Shown: piece by piece, positions 38,411-52,702 of the stretch
Position numbering within the stretch: position 1 is the first letter of the stretch
How the letters are laid out: each line of letters starts with the position of its first letter
From: Streptococcus sp. S5
GTDB taxonomy: Bacteria > Bacillota > Bacilli > Lactobacillales > Streptococcaceae
Length of the DNA stretch: 64,000 bases
Reading direction: 5' to 3'
NCBI RefSeq assembly: GCF_034134805.1
Contig: NZ_CP139419.1
Coordinates: forward strand, 1,798,001 to 1,862,000
Notes under the pieces: model-generated
Database searches by the model: none
What the model was told of the DNA's origin: nothing
Seen by the model: the letters and a program-made list of their open reading frames with translations, nothing else
Translations under genes and position numbers: made by a program

Positions 38411-39196
38411 CTATTTATATTCAGTAAAAATTAATCTAGCATTATCACTTGGTAAATCAGGATCAGAGTTATATAAACTAGTTGAAATTATATCTCCGTC
38501 TTCTAATTTCACGACAACATCTTGATTACCAGAATTTAGAGTTTGTTCTTTCTTTTTTTTCGTTGAATTATTATAAATATCAATTGACCAACCTAAATTA
38601 TCAAATTCAGGATCTAGCTTCACATTCGTACTCAGTTTATACGTACCAGCTTTAATATCACGCCCCACTACATACTCTCCAATTCCCGCTTCATTACTCA
38701 TTTCTACTTTTTCTGGTACTGCATTAAACTTAATCTTGGAAATATTACTAAAATCCAATGTATCACCCTCAAATAAAATAATCCTGATTTTTGAAGGATA
38801 ATCTGTTGATGTTCCTGGTGCACCTGCTACCCAATTAATAAACAGTGAAAAAGGATCCTTCCTATTTCCAAAAATATTTCCTGATCCTCCTGTTATTTCC
38901 AAATCATAAATACCAGGTTTTACATCTCCGTTCTCACCCACAACAACATCTCCGGTGACATAGATTTCTTCTGTTGATTTCGATTGTTTTGCTAACAAAT
39001 TCATCTCTTCTAAACGCGAGTTCTCTTTAGTAACATCTTTCATTGACGAATTCTTTTCAGACTTAGGTGTCGAATCCGATTTTACCGTTGGATTCTTTTC
39101 AGGCAAAGCAGTATCTTTCGATACATTATTAGTATGACAAGCCGTCAGCAACGAGCCAGCTATTAAAACTGTTAACAATAATTTAGTGTTTTTCAT
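38411..39196 (-). CDS. Putative surface lipoprotein with two repeated beta modules
   Basis: The 261-residue product from MKNTKLLLTVLIAG has lipobox LTAC. A Ser/Lys/Glu-rich linker follows (about 25-75). Two similar modules come next, each with a GD(V/I)..G.Y core: GENGDVKPGIYDLEI (about 100) and VGRDIKAGTYKLS (about 190). The core recurs in surface lipoproteins of Gram-positives, but no function is assigned. AGGAGG lies 10 bases before the start. The coding DNA is more A/T-rich than its neighbours, and near-identical terminators flank the gene. Confidence 0.65.
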   Translation of the reverse strand: MKNTKLLLTVLIAGSLLTACHTNNVSKDTALPEKNPTVKSDSTPKSEKNSSMKDVTKENSRLEEMNLLAKQSKSTEEIYVTGDVVVGENGDVKPGIYDLEITGGSGNIFGNRKDPFSLFINWVAGAPGTSTDYPSKIRIILFEGDTLDFSNISKIKFNAVPEKVEMSNEAGIGEYVVGRDIKAGTYKLSTNVKLDPEFDNLGWSIDIYNNSTKKKKEQTLNSGNQDVVVKLEDGDIISTSLYNSDPDLPSDNARLIFTEYK

Positions 39197-39355
39197 ATTC
39201 ACACTACCTCCTATATACCTAAAACTTAATTTCATTTTAGCACAACCTATTACAGAAGTAAATATATTAACATTTTTATATAATCGTGGATTGATTTTAA
39301 CTTACAATTCTATTCATTCAACATTAATCAGATGAAATGAATATAAAATCAAAAA

Positions 39356-39379
39356 AGGTTTATCCTTGCGGATAAACCT
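39356..39379 (-). terminator. Terminator after fba
   Basis: AGGTTTATCC / GGATAAACCT perfect 10-bp stem with TTGC loop, followed by T's on the minus strand. Confidence 0.85.
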
Positions 39380-39405
39380 CTGGTTAATAACATTTCAAAG
39401 CTAAA

Positions 39406-40287
39406 TTAAGCTTTGCCTTCTGAACCGAATACGTCGATACGTTCTTCAACAGCTGCAGTAATTGCTTCGAAACCTGGTTTCAAGAATTTACGTGGGTCGA
39501 AGAGTTTCTTCTTGTCGTATTCTGCTTCGTTTGCATCGTATTCACGTACGAATTGACGAGTAGCATTTGCAAATGCGATTTGGCATTCAGTGTTCACATT
39601 AACTTTTGCAACACCAAGTTTGATCGCTGCTTGGATTTGATCATCAGGGATACCTGATCCACCGTGCAATACGATTGGGAATCCTGGAACAGCTTCAGTC
39701 AATTTTTGCAAGTGGTCAAGGTGAAGACCTTTCCAGTTTGCTGGGTAAGGACCGTGGATGTTACCGATACCTGCAGCCAAGAAGTCGATTCCTGTAGCAA
39801 CCATTGCTTTAGCGTCTTCGATTGGTGCCAATTCACCGTCACCGATGATACCGTCTTCTTCACCACCGATAGTACCAACTTCAGCTTCTACTGAGATACC
39901 TTTAGCATGAGCTTTTTCAACGACATCTTTCGCCAATTTAAGGTTTTCTTCAACTGGAAGGTGTGAACCGTCAAACATGATTGAAGTGTAACCAGCTTCG
40001 ATACATTCAAGAGCATCGTCGTAGTGACCATGGTCAAGGTGAATAGCAACTGGTACAGTGATACCCATTGATTCTACAAGGTTTTCAATAAGGGCTTTAC
40101 ATACTTTGTAACCACCCATGTATTTAGCAGCACCCATAGAAGTTTGGATAAGTACTGGAGCTTTCTTAGCTTCTGCTGCACGCAAGATAGCTTGAGTCCA
40201 CTCAAGGTTGTTTGTGTTAAATCCACCAACTGCATAACCATTGTCACGAGCTGCTTGGACAAATTTTTCTGCTGAAACGATTGCCAT
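39406..40287 (-). CDS. fba: Class II fructose-bisphosphate aldolase
   Basis: The zinc enzyme of glycolysis cleaves fructose-1,6-bisphosphate to the two triose phosphates. It has 293 residues and belongs to class IIB. The catalytic Asp and zinc His lie in IHLDHGHYDDA, another zinc His in GIGNIHGPY, and the third in VLHGGSGIP. The VNVNTECQ segment binds phosphate. An AGGAGG site and an extended -10 (TGATAAAAT near 40347) precede it, and a GTGGG/CCCAC leader hairpin lies in the 5' untranslated region. Confidence 0.97.
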   Translation of the reverse strand: MAIVSAEKFVQAARDNGYAVGGFNTNNLEWTQAILRAAEAKKAPVLIQTSMGAAKYMGGYKVCKALIENLVESMGITVPVAIHLDHGHYDDALECIEAGYTSIMFDGSHLPVEENLKLAKDVVEKAHAKGISVEAEVGTIGGEEDGIIGDGELAPIEDAKAMVATGIDFLAAGIGNIHGPYPANWKGLHLDHLQKLTEAVPGFPIVLHGGSGIPDDQIQAAIKLGVAKVNVNTECQIAFANATRQFVREYDANEAEYDKKKLFDPRKFLKPGFEAITAAVEERIDVFGSEGKA

Positions 40288-40458
40288 TAGTCATAGGCCT
40301 CCTATATATTTTTGTGGGGTTAATCCCACTTACATTGTTTATTTTATCACTTTTTAGATGAAATTGCTAGTTTTTCCTGTGCCTTTAAGCGATTTCTTAC
40401 GATAAATGAGGAGGAACCCTCTCTCTCCTAAGACTTCTATCCTATTCAAAAAGCAAAA

Positions 40459-40476
40459 AAGGGGCGCAAGCCCCTT
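40459..40476 (-). terminator. Terminator adjoining the small membrane gene
   Basis: AAGGGGC / GCCCCTT stem with GCAA loop abuts the stop at 40477 and is followed by six T's on the minus strand. Confidence 0.8.
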
Positions 40477-40929
40477 TCAATCCTTCTCTTTAAAATTTTT
40501 TAATGAAAGGAGAAAAGCAATCCCGCAAATCACAAGGAGTCCACCTGCGACCCATTGAGAATAGAAATAAGCAGCAAATAACTGACTGTCGGTAAACATT
40601 TTCCCAAGAAGTCCGTTTACCAATCCCTCAAGAAAGGGAATATTCTCACACACAGCAAGGATTGAGGCAAGAAAGAGAATACTGCCCGCTATCAGAAAAA
40701 GATAAAGAATCCATTTTTTGATTCTTTTTTCATCTCTGAGCAGATACTTAGAAGCAATCGCCACTAAAAAAATGAAAACATTCCATATGTTTAAGGCGAT
40801 AAAATATCTAAAAGTATCCTTGTATGCGCCTATCCCCATCGCTAAAATCAGGATAGGACCGAAAAAATTAATGGCACTTCCCAATAGTGCAAAGAGGCCA
40901 TCGACCAAAACCAGATACTTCTTCTTCAT
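40477..40929 (-). CDS. Hypothetical four-segment membrane protein
   Basis: The 150-residue protein has membrane segments at about 8-30, 42-62, 72-92 and 120-142, and short charged ends. No enzymatic motif is visible and the family is not recognised. It lies downstream of tRNA-Leu and upstream of fba, with its own terminator directly after the stop. The ribosome site (GAGGTGAGAAC before the ATG) supports translation. Confidence 0.65.
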   Translation of the reverse strand: MKKKYLVLVDGLFALLGSAINFFGPILILAMGIGAYKDTFRYFIALNIWNVFIFLVAIASKYLLRDEKRIKKWILYLFLIAGSILFLASILAVCENIPFLEGLVNGLLGKMFTDSQLFAAYFYSQWVAGGLLVICGIAFLLSLKNFKEKD

Positions 40930-40982
40930 GTTCTCACCTCATCTCACACCTATTCTACCACAAAGAGATTTGAAAACAAAAA

Positions 40983-41002
40983 AAGATAGCCGAAGCTATC
41001 TT
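40983..41002 (-). terminator. Terminator of tRNA-Leu
   Basis: AAGATAGC / GCTATCTT with TTCG loop on the transcript, followed by a T tract on the minus strand. Confidence 0.85.
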
Positions 41003-41009
41003 GATCCGA

Positions 41010-41095
41010 TGCGGAGAGAGGGACTTGAACCCTCACGACCTAAAGCGGTCACAGGATCCTTAGTCCTGCGCGTCTGCCAATTCCGCCATCCCCGC
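41010..41095 (-). tRNA. tRNA-Leu (anticodon AAG)
   Basis: An 86-nt class II tRNA has a GCGGGGA/TCTCCGC acceptor stem (one G-U) and discriminator A. The variable arm is long, TGACCGCTTTAGGTCG, as expected for Leu. The T arm reads GAGGG-TTCAAGT-CCCTC. The anticodon loop CTAAGGA gives AAG. CCA is not encoded. Confidence 0.93.
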
Positions 41096-41183
41096 GATTG
41101 AGTACTTTACTAGTATATCAATCAACGACTTTTTTGTCAAGATTTTTTTCAAACTTTTTTCAGAGTTTGTCATTTTTTCACAA

Positions 41184-41213
41184 AAGGGAGCAGGTCCTTC
41201 AACCTGCTCCCTT
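41184..41213 (-). terminator. Terminator after pyrG
   Basis: A 12-bp G/C-rich stem (AAGGGAGCAGGT / ACCTGCTCCCTT) with a 6-base loop lies 5 bases past pyrG. Confidence 0.8.
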
Positions 41214-41218
41214 GATTT

Positions 41219-42937
<1,719 letters not shown>

Positions 42938-42944
42938 GAACAAT

Positions 42945-42973
42945 ATCTTACCGCAAATGGATTACTTTGTCAA
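42945..42973 (-). promoter_or_regulatory. pyrG promoter
   Basis: Consensus TTGACA (42968-42973) and TAAGAT (42945-42950) with 17-base spacing on the minus strand. Confidence 0.85.
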
Positions 42974-43005
42974 ATTGAAAAATTCATGAAAATGATTTTC
43001 GCTGT

Positions 43006-43701
43006 TTACACGACCTTTTCCACTCCATTTTGTGTGACGAGAAATTTCTCAAATTGAAGCTGAGGCATGCAAAGAGCAAGGTCCTTGTGGATTCGTTCTA
43101 GCGCTTCTAAACGCATCTCGACTGACGTCTCGGTATTTCCTTGGATGACAAAGAGGGCGTTTTGCGTAGTCTCCTCAAATTTGTAATGGTCACTATCGCG
43201 TACATCCAACCAAGCCAGAACTCCTTTTTGATCCCGGTAGACAGGATCTGTCGGTGCGACATGTTTTTCACTAGAAAGGATAGGGAGAAAGAGATCGTCT
43301 CTTTGACTCACTGTAAATTCAATCGGTCCCTCAATCTTATCTAGGTCATGTCCTCCGATCGCGAGAAAAGACTTCAGCGATTCGACATTATAGATATCGA
43401 TGATGCTATTGATCTGAGGAAGAGCTCCTCGATGCTGGATGTTTCGGATAAGAGCTAGGACTGTTGGTGGATTTTTCTTGATGCTACGCCCTACTTTTTG
43501 CAAAAGGTCTGTATACCCTTTAATGACAGGAGATGCCACTACTTCTTCTGTCTGACACTGGAGCGCCCATTGTTCAAGCTCTTTCTTCTTTTCAAGAAAA
43601 GAAGGGAGCAAAACTGCTTGAGGATCCACATTTCTAGCAATTCCGACCACAACTGTATCAATACCAAGAGCTACTAAACTTTGATCTAAACGAAAGTCCA
43701 T
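43006..43701 (-). CDS. B3/4 domain protein (PheT-like tRNA-binding domain family)
   Basis: The 231-residue protein from MDFRLDQSLVALG belongs to the family that shares the B3/4 domain of phenylalanyl-tRNA synthetase beta chain. The core is LLQKVGRSIKKNPPTVLALI and SIIDIYNVESL (about 65-125). The ATG lies 8 bases after AGGAGG; the frame-extending GTG is inside that site. Family members may edit or bind tRNA or amino acids, but this is not established. It sits between rpoE and pyrG, next to a 175-bp repeat. Confidence 0.78.
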   Translation of the reverse strand: MDFRLDQSLVALGIDTVVVGIARNVDPQAVLLPSFLEKKKELEQWALQCQTEEVVASPVIKGYTDLLQKVGRSIKKNPPTVLALIRNIQHRGALPQINSIIDIYNVESLKSFLAIGGHDLDKIEGPIEFTVSQRDDLFLPILSSEKHVAPTDPVYRDQKGVLAWLDVRDSDHYKFEETTQNALFVIQGNTETSVEMRLEALERIHKDLALCMPQLQFEKFLVTQNGVEKVV

Positions 43702-43777
43702 CTGGAACACCTCCTATTGGGAATCCTTACACGTTTATCATACACCATTTCGCCACTTTTCTCAATGCAAACAAAAA

Positions 43778-43952
43778 GAGAGTGGGACAGAAATCGGTCA
43801 TTCGTTAGAATTCGATTTCGTCGTCCTACCTCCGCACAGTTGAGTAGGGCTGTAAAAGCTGATGAAATCAGCGTAGTAGAGTCCACTCAACCACTGCGTC
43901 TTGCTCGACAATCCAAAAACAATTGAGAGGCTAGGACTTTTGTCCCAGCCTC
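43778..43952 (-). repeat. 175-bp intergenic repeat, copy B (inverted)
   Basis: This copy is 175 bases long like the others but in reverse orientation. Its GAGGCTGGGAC end lies 10 bases past the rpoE stop. It has a few substitutions compared with the other copies. Confidence 0.9.
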
Positions 43953-43962
43953 TTCTTATGAT

Positions 43963-44547
43963 TTATTCTTCTTCCTCGTCTTCAGAATCCTCTTCTTCGT
44001 CGTCTTCTTCGCTTAATTCAACTTCCTCACCCAAATCATCTGGTACGATTTCATTGATTTCAGCATCGTAAGCTTCGACTTCACTCTTTTCATCATCTGG
44101 ATTTTCTTCATCATATGAAAGAGCTGGATCTGCTTCGTAAACTTCTTCGTCTTCTGGATCATCGTCGTTGTAGTCGATCGCATCTTCGTCTCCATCCATG
44201 AAGGCATTGACACGTTTTTTCTTCCGTTTCTTAGGAGTTTCATCTTCGTCTGTTTCTTCAAGAGCGATGATTTCTTCGTCAACTTCATCGATGGCATACC
44301 ATGAACGAAGACCCCATTTGTTATCTCCAAGTGGGATAAAGCTTCCATCTACATTCAATTCTGTGTAGAACAATGGAAGAGCTTCACGGATCTCGCTGTT
44401 TGATTTTTCAAGGTAATTTTGAATTTCATTTACAAGATCGCTAAAGTACATTTCATGGTCACGTCCGCGTAATTCCAAAATCGCACGCGCCACTTCAATC
44501 ATAGAAAGTTCACTTTTTTCTTGTCCAGCAAATACTTCTAATTCCAA
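43963..44547 (-). CDS. rpoE: RNA polymerase delta subunit RpoE
   Basis: Delta is a Gram-positive RNA polymerase subunit that increases recycling and promoter selectivity. The 194-residue protein has an N-terminal HARE-HTH-like globular domain (about 1-90, [26 protein letters not shown]). A disordered Asp/Glu-rich tail follows (about 95-194) that imitates nucleic acid. A near-consensus promoter lies upstream. The B3/4 gene and a repeat separate it from pyrG, its usual neighbour. Confidence 0.95.
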   Translation of the reverse strand: MELEVFAGQEKSELSMIEVARAILELRGRDHEMYFSDLVNEIQNYLEKSNSEIREALPLFYTELNVDGSFIPLGDNKWGLRSWYAIDEVDEEIIALEETDEDETPKKRKKKRVNAFMDGDEDAIDYNDDDPEDEEVYEADPALSYDEENPDDEKSEVEAYDAEINEIVPDDLGEEVELSEEDDEEEDSEDEEEE

Positions 44548-44674
44548 GGGTAAATCTCCTTATGTTTCATTTCCTAAATGGAGAAGGATCCGGTCTTCAA
44601 CCTCATCCTATCCTCAATGATAGATTGAAAACTTCTCGTCACTAAATCTATCACGCATTTTATCGTTACACTCT

Positions 44675-44703
44675 ATTGTACGATAAATTTCCCCTTTCGT
44701 CAA
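44675..44703 (-). promoter_or_regulatory. rpoE promoter
   Basis: TTGACG (44698-44703) and TACAAT (44675-44680) with 17-base spacing on the minus strand. The leader to rpoE is over 120 bases. Confidence 0.8.
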
Positions 44704-44737
44704 AGGAAAATTCCAGGATTCTCCATGAAATAAAAAA

Positions 44738-44761
44738 AAGAAGAGCCTCACGGCTCTTCTT
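44738..44761 (-). terminator. Terminator after tig
   Basis: AAGAAGAGCC / GGCTCTTCTT stem with a 4-base loop, followed by T's on the minus strand, 11 bases past tig. Confidence 0.85.
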
Positions 44762-44772
44762 TTTTATCTAAA

Positions 44773-46056
44773 TTATTTTACTTTTGCTGTGCTTGTGATC
44801 ACGTTCACTGCTTTCTTCACTGTGATGTCATGTTTCAACATTTCTGGTGAAAGAAGGTTGCGAACTTGTTCAACTGGCATGTTGTAATCTGCTGCCAATT
44901 GTTCAATTTCAGCGTTGATTTCTTCTTCAGTTGCTTCGAAGCCTTCTGCTTTCGCTACTGCTTCAACCACAAGGTTTGTCTTCGTACGGCTTTCAGCTTC
45001 TGCTTCGTATTGTTTGTGAAGATCTTCTTGAGTTGTTCCAGTGATTTGGAAATACATTTCAGGTGAGATACCTTGACGTTGCATGTTTCCAAGGAACTCG
45101 TTGATTGAACGGTGTACTTCTTCGTGGATCATTTCTTCTGGAAGGTCAACGATTTCAGCGTTTTCAACCGCAAGATCGATAGCTGCTGCTTCTACTGCAT
45201 CGTTGTATGCTTCTTCTTTAGCTGCTGCCAATTCTTTGCGGTATTTTTCTTTCAATTCAGCAAGAGTTTCAACTTCTTCGTCGATGTCTTTTGCCAATTC
45301 ATCGTCAAGAGCTGGTACTTCTTTTGCTTTTACTTCGTGGATAGTTGTCACGAATTTCGCTTCTTTACCTGCAAGGTCAGCTGCTTGGTAGTCTTCTGGG
45401 AATGTTACGATCACATCAACTGTTTCACCAGCAGAGTGTCCAACCAATTGGTCTTCGAAACCTGGGATGAATTGACCTGAACCAAGTCCAAGTGAGAAGT
45501 TGTCACCTTTACCACCGTCGAATTCAACACCGTCGATAGAACCTACGAAGTCGATCACAACTGTGTCACCTTCTGCTGCAGCACCTTCTTTAACAACCAA
45601 TTCAGCCAAGTTATTGCGTTCGCGTTCGATACGAGCATCCACATCAGCGTCTGTTACTTCTTTAGAAACTTCTACTGATACTTCAAGGTCTTTGTAAGCA
45701 CCCAATTTTACTTCAGGTTTTGTTACAACAGCTGCTGTCAATGTCCAGTCTTGACCTTTTTCCATAGATACAACATCGAAAGTTGGTTGTGCTACAACTT
45801 CGATTCCAGCTTCTTTAACAGCTGCTTCGTACGCTGCTGGAAGAAGATCATTCAAAGCATCTTGGTAAAGAGCTTCTTCACCGAAACGTTGGTTGAAGAT
45901 TGGACGTGGAATATGACCTTTACGGAATCCAGGTACGTTCAAAGTTTTCTTAACTGACTCAAACACACGGTCCAAAGCAGGTTTGATTTGCTCTTGGCTG
46001 ATTGTGAAAGTCAATACACCGTGGTTAGTTTCTTTGTTTTCAAATGATACAGACAT
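44773..46056 (-). CDS. tig: Trigger factor
   Basis: This ribosome-associated chaperone and prolyl isomerase folds nascent chains. From [11 protein letters not shown] the product has 427 residues, the usual streptococcal length. AAGGAGAG precedes this ATG, and the 33-codon extension crosses the promoter. The N-terminal ribosome-binding domain holds [10 protein letters not shown] (about 43-52). An FKBP-type PPIase domain lies at about 150-245, and the C-terminal arms at about 250-427. It is monocistronic. Confidence 0.95.
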   Translation of the reverse strand: MSVSFENKETNHGVLTFTISQEQIKPALDRVFESVKKTLNVPGFRKGHIPRPIFNQRFGEEALYQDALNDLLPAAYEAAVKEAGIEVVAQPTFDVVSMEKGQDWTLTAAVVTKPEVKLGAYKDLEVSVEVSKEVTDADVDARIERERNNLAELVVKEGAAAEGDTVVIDFVGSIDGVEFDGGKGDNFSLGLGSGQFIPGFEDQLVGHSAGETVDVIVTFPEDYQAADLAGKEAKFVTTIHEVKAKEVPALDDELAKDIDEEVETLAELKEKYRKELAAAKEEAYNDAVEAAAIDLAVENAEIVDLPEEMIHEEVHRSINEFLGNMQRQGISPEMYFQITGTTQEDLHKQYEAEAESRTKTNLVVEAVAKAEGFEATEEEINAEIEQLAADYNMPVEQVRNLLSPEMLKHDITVKKAVNVITSTAKVK

Positions 46057-46093
46057 TCTGTCTCTCCTTAAAATAATATAGTCATTCCTTATA

Positions 46094-46121
46094 ATTTTAC
46101 CACAAAACTTTGAAAATGCAA
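46094..46121 (-). promoter_or_regulatory. tig promoter
   Basis: TTGCAT (46116-46121) and extended TGG-TAAAAT (46094-46099) with 16-base spacing on the minus strand. Confidence 0.6.
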
Positions 46122-46158
46122 GTTTTAAAACGTTTTTGCCTCTCTTTTCATTCAAAAA

Positions 46159-46180
46159 AACTAGCCCTTAAAAGCTAGTT
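46159..46180 (-). terminator. Terminator of the truA-UPF0340 operon
   Basis: AACTAGC / GCTAGTT with an 8-base loop, followed by T's on the minus strand, 4 bases past the stop. Confidence 0.8.
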
Positions 46181-46184
46181 CTGA

Positions 46185-46748
46185 TTATGATTTTCGGATG
46201 GGATCATCGAGGTAGAGAGCACGGGCGCCACCGATCAATTTTGGCCGACTGGCGAGCGCTGTGACATGGGCTCCACCTAGTTCACGCAAGATAGGGCGAA
46301 TTGGAACTTGCACGTGTTTGACATGCATCCCTACTGAGGTATCTCCGATGTCTAACCCGGCTTGGGCTGTGATAAATTCCACCTCAACAGGATCCTTAAA
46401 ATACTTGAAAGCTGCGAGTTGTCCAGCCCCTCCTGCATGGAGACTCGGAAGGACATTGACGATTTCTAGGTCCTTTTTATCTGCCAATTCTCTTTCAACC
46501 ACCAAGGCGCGATTGAGATGCTCACATCCTTGTACCGCCAGATAAATCCCTCTTGGATTCAACTCATCTAACAAGGTCTGGACAATAGCTTCGGCAATGT
46601 CGATGTTGGAGGCCTTTCCAATTTGCCCTCCTGCAACCTCACTGGAAGACATCCCGAGGACTAGAATCTGTCCTTGGTGGAGACGGCTTTTTTCCAAGAC
46701 ATCTACCAGGATTTCTTTTGTATCCTTCTTCAGTTGCTCCAGATCCAT
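46185..46748 (-). CDS. UPF0340 family protein (YwlG-like)
   Basis: The 187-residue protein is a full-length UPF0340/TIGR01440 member. Motifs [14 protein letters not shown] (about 35-48), [15 protein letters not shown] and the C-terminal [13 protein letters not shown] are conserved in the family. Function is not known. It is the last gene of truA-pdxK-S component-UPF0340, 3 bases after its neighbour, an order also seen in pneumococcus. Confidence 0.9.
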   Translation of the reverse strand: MDLEQLKKDTKEILVDVLEKSRLHQGQILVLGMSSSEVAGGQIGKASNIDIAEAIVQTLLDELNPRGIYLAVQGCEHLNRALVVERELADKKDLEIVNVLPSLHAGGAGQLAAFKYFKDPVEVEFITAQAGLDIGDTSVGMHVKHVQVPIRPILRELGGAHVTALASRPKLIGGARALYLDDPIRKS

Positions 46749-46751
46749 GAA

Positions 46752-47222
46752 TTAGCTTCCTTTCTTTTGAAATGCATAATAGACCACATAGCCTAAAGCC
46801 ATTCCAACAAAATTCTGAGCGAGGTTATTCGGAATATCCGAGATAGCAGCACCCCAACCATTGCCTAAAAAGAGGGCAGAAGCTAGTGCGTAACCGCCTA
46901 CCATCACAACTGTCGCAAGAAGCAAGCCTAGGTAACGAGCTTTGCCCTTGAAGCCAGCGAAATAGCCTTGTCCCCCGTGAAAGAGGAGACTAAAGAACAT
47001 CCACTGAGGATAGCCTGAAATGAGGTCGAGTAGGAAGGCTCCGACACCACCGACAATCGCACCTTCCTTGCGTCCAAAATAGAAGGCTGTGAAATAGGCA
47101 CCAAGATCTAGCAGGGTGACGATCCCTGTAGGAGTTGGAAGTTTGGTATAGTAGCCAAGTACAACTGTCAAGGCTGTCAAAATAGAGAGGCGGGCAATGA
47201 GTTGAGTTCGATTAGATGTCAT
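46752..47222 (-). CDS. ECF transporter S component, probably vitamin B6 or HMP
   Basis: The 156-residue membrane protein has five or six segments and is a substrate-binding S component of an energy-coupling-factor transporter. The AARLSILTALTVVLGY-like start (here IARLSILTALTVVLGYY) is the region that docks on the shared EcfT. It overlaps a pyridoxine/HMP kinase gene by 11 bases, which suggests a vitamin B6 or thiamin-precursor substrate. The ATPases and EcfT must come from elsewhere. Confidence 0.75.
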   Translation of the reverse strand: MTSNRTQLIARLSILTALTVVLGYYTKLPTPTGIVTLLDLGAYFTAFYFGRKEGAIVGGVGAFLLDLISGYPQWMFFSLLFHGGQGYFAGFKGKARYLGLLLATVVMVGGYALASALFLGNGWGAAISDIPNNLAQNFVGMALGYVVYYAFQKKGS

Positions 47223-47973
47223 ATTGTACTACTCCATACTGGTCTGAATGTTGAATCGCTTGGAAAACAAAGTCTTTAGAGGCTTTAACAGCTTCAAGTG
47301 GAGATTTCCCTTTCACCAACTGGCTGGAAATGCTAGACGCAAAGGTACAACCTGCTCCTGTATTGTTCTTTTCTAAGACCGGCTCTTCAATGATGGTGAA
47401 GTCCGTCCCATCATAAAAGACATCGATGGCCTTTTCTTTATTGAGACGATTGCCTCCTTTGACCACGACATTCGTTGCTCCTAATTCGTGGAGCTTGCGC
47501 GCTGCCTCCTTCATATCGTCGAGCGATTGAATCTTGCTTTGGGTCAAGATCTCAGCTTCTGGTAAGTTTGGCGTAATGATAGTCACATAAGGGAAGAACT
47601 TGATCAATTCGTCTCGAAGAGCTGAAACTTCCACATCATGGCTTTCCTTGCAGACCAAGACAGGATCTAGTACCACTGGGATCTCCGCATGGGCTTTGAC
47701 ATAGTCCAAGGCCAAGTCTGCCACTTCAACATCTGGCAAAAGACCGAGTTTAATAGCAGAAAAAGGAACATCCTTGAGAGAGTTGAGCTGTTGAGCAAAG
47801 GTCGTCGGATCCACCGGAATCACTTCAAAACCGTTCTCCGTCATAGCGGTCAAACAAGTCACCGCTACAAAACCATGCTGTTTGTTGGTTGTATAGGTTG
47901 CAAGGTCTGCATGAAGACCTCCTCCACTAAAAATATCATTTCCTGAAATAGCTAGAATCAATTCATTACTCAT
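47212..47973 (-). CDS. pdxK: Pyridoxal/hydroxymethylpyrimidine kinase (PdxK/ThiD family)
   Basis: The 253-residue kinase of the ribokinase fold phosphorylates pyridoxine/pyridoxal or HMP. It shows the N-terminal [29 protein letters not shown] and the C-terminal [10 protein letters not shown] anion hole with Cys. Coupling to an S-component gene favours a vitamin salvage role. PdxK and ThiD cannot be fully separated here. It overlaps truA by 8 bases. Confidence 0.82.
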   Translation of the reverse strand: MSNELILAISGNDIFSGGGLHADLATYTTNKQHGFVAVTCLTAMTENGFEVIPVDPTTFAQQLNSLKDVPFSAIKLGLLPDVEVADLALDYVKAHAEIPVVLDPVLVCKESHDVEVSALRDELIKFFPYVTIITPNLPEAEILTQSKIQSLDDMKEAARKLHELGATNVVVKGGNRLNKEKAIDVFYDGTDFTIIEEPVLEKNNTGAGCTFASSISSQLVKGKSPLEAVKASKDFVFQAIQHSDQYGVVQYDI

Positions 47974-48712
47974 AACGGATCTCCTTTAAATATAAGCCAT
48001 TTGGCGCTGCTGTAGGACCTGCAAGATTGCGGTCCTTCTTTTCTAAAATTAGATCGATCTGCTCGATCGGCATCCGATCATTTCCGATCTTCAACAAAGT
48101 TCCCACCATATTGCGGATTTGCTTATAGAGAAAACCATTGCCCGAAAAGGTAAAGACAAGGCGATGATGTTCTGCATCCTCAACCAAGCGAGCCTCTGTA
48201 ATCGTACGAACCTTATCTTCCACACTGGTTCCCGAAGCGGTGAAACCGGTGAAATCATGGGTTCCCTCCAACTTTTGGATGGCTACTTGCATCTTTTCCA
48301 CATCCAAAGGATAAGGATAGTGGGTGGCATAGTGGCGCATCATGGGGTTCTTGGGACGACCATAATCCACGATAAATTCATAGGTTTTGCTGTGCTTCTT
48401 ATAGCGTGAGTGAAAGTCATCTGCTACTTGCTCTACTCGGATGAAATCAATATCCTCTGGGGTTTGGGTATCGAGGGCAAAGCGGAGCTTTTCCTCGTCC
48501 CGCGCTTGGGGGAGATCAAAATGAATCACCTGCCCAAGAGCATGGACACCTGAATCCGTTCGCCCCGCTCCATGAACGGTAACAGGGGTTCCTTGATTGA
48601 GACGCGTCAAGGTCTTTTCGATTTCTTCCTGCACACTACGGGCATGCGGTTGGCGTTGAAACCCTGCAAACAAGGTCCCGTCATATGAAATGGTTGCTTT
48701 GTATCGTGTCAT
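47966..48712 (-). CDS. truA: tRNA pseudouridine synthase TruA
   Basis: TruA makes pseudouridine at positions 38-40 of tRNA anticodon arms. The 248-residue protein has the catalytic Asp in [14 protein letters not shown] (about residue 52), the FAGFQRQ start motif, and the C-terminal [11 protein letters not shown]. It opens the operon. Nothing unusual. Confidence 0.96.
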   Translation of the reverse strand: MTRYKATISYDGTLFAGFQRQPHARSVQEEIEKTLTRLNQGTPVTVHGAGRTDSGVHALGQVIHFDLPQARDEEKLRFALDTQTPEDIDFIRVEQVADDFHSRYKKHSKTYEFIVDYGRPKNPMMRHYATHYPYPLDVEKMQVAIQKLEGTHDFTGFTASGTSVEDKVRTITEARLVEDAEHHRLVFTFSGNGFLYKQIRNMVGTLLKIGNDRMPIEQIDLILEKKDRNLAGPTAAPNGLYLKEIRYE

Positions 48713-48794
48713 GGTTCTATTTTAGCAAGATATAGAAGGGGTTACAAGAGTGAAAAAACCAAACTGTCCGGGTACAGTTTTGCAAGCACAAAAA

Positions 48795-48969
48795 GAGGCT
48801 GGGACAAAAGTCCTAGCCTCTCAATTATTTTTGGATTGTCGAGCAAGACGCAGTGGTTGAGCGGGCTCTACTACGCTGATTTCATCAGCTTTTACAGCCC
48901 TACTCAACTGTGCGGAGGTGGGACGACGAAATCGAATTCTAACGAATTACCGATTTCTGTCCCACTCTC
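48795..48969 (+). repeat. 175-bp intergenic repeat, copy C
   Basis: Same 175-base element and orientation as copy A, differing at only a few positions. Its right end lies 32 bases past the strH stop. On the minus strand the GAGGCT hairpin is followed by TTTTTG, so it can serve as the strH terminator. Confidence 0.9.
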
Positions 48970-49001
48970 CTAACTTCGACCTGTTACAAATCTACTAGGT
49001 C

Positions 49002-52550
<3,549 letters not shown>

Positions 52551-52562
52551 CTAAATTGTCTT

Positions 52563-52577
52563 TGTAATCGTTTTCTT
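52563..52577. promoter_or_regulatory. cre-like site at strH
   Basis: Read on the minus strand, AAGAAAACGATTACA matches the cre consensus WTGNAANCGNWNNCW at all defined positions but one. It covers the expected transcription start, a position that suits CcpA repression. Confidence 0.55.
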
Positions 52578-52578
52578 A

Positions 52579-52607
52579 AATTTACCACGATATCTTAATA
52601 AATTCAA
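52579..52607 (-). promoter_or_regulatory. strH promoter
   Basis: TTGAAT (52602-52607) and extended TGG-TAAATT (52579-52584) with 17-base spacing on the minus strand. Confidence 0.65.
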
Positions 52608-52665
52608 TGAGGCTCCAAATTATTCTTTAATTAGGAGAGGAAGTTCTTGGAATCGATCCAAAATA

Positions 52666-52698
52666 AAACGAGCTCCTTAGTCAAAAGGAAACTCGTTT
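52666..52698 (-). terminator. Terminator after dnaJ
   Basis: AAACGAG / CTCGTTT outer stem with partial inner pairing is followed by TTATTTT on the minus strand. Confidence 0.65.
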
Positions 52699-52702
52699 AT
52701 TC

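Noticed and set aside
46057..46155. Longer N-terminus for trigger factor
   Set aside because: It spans the tig promoter, and the 427-residue form matches the family length.
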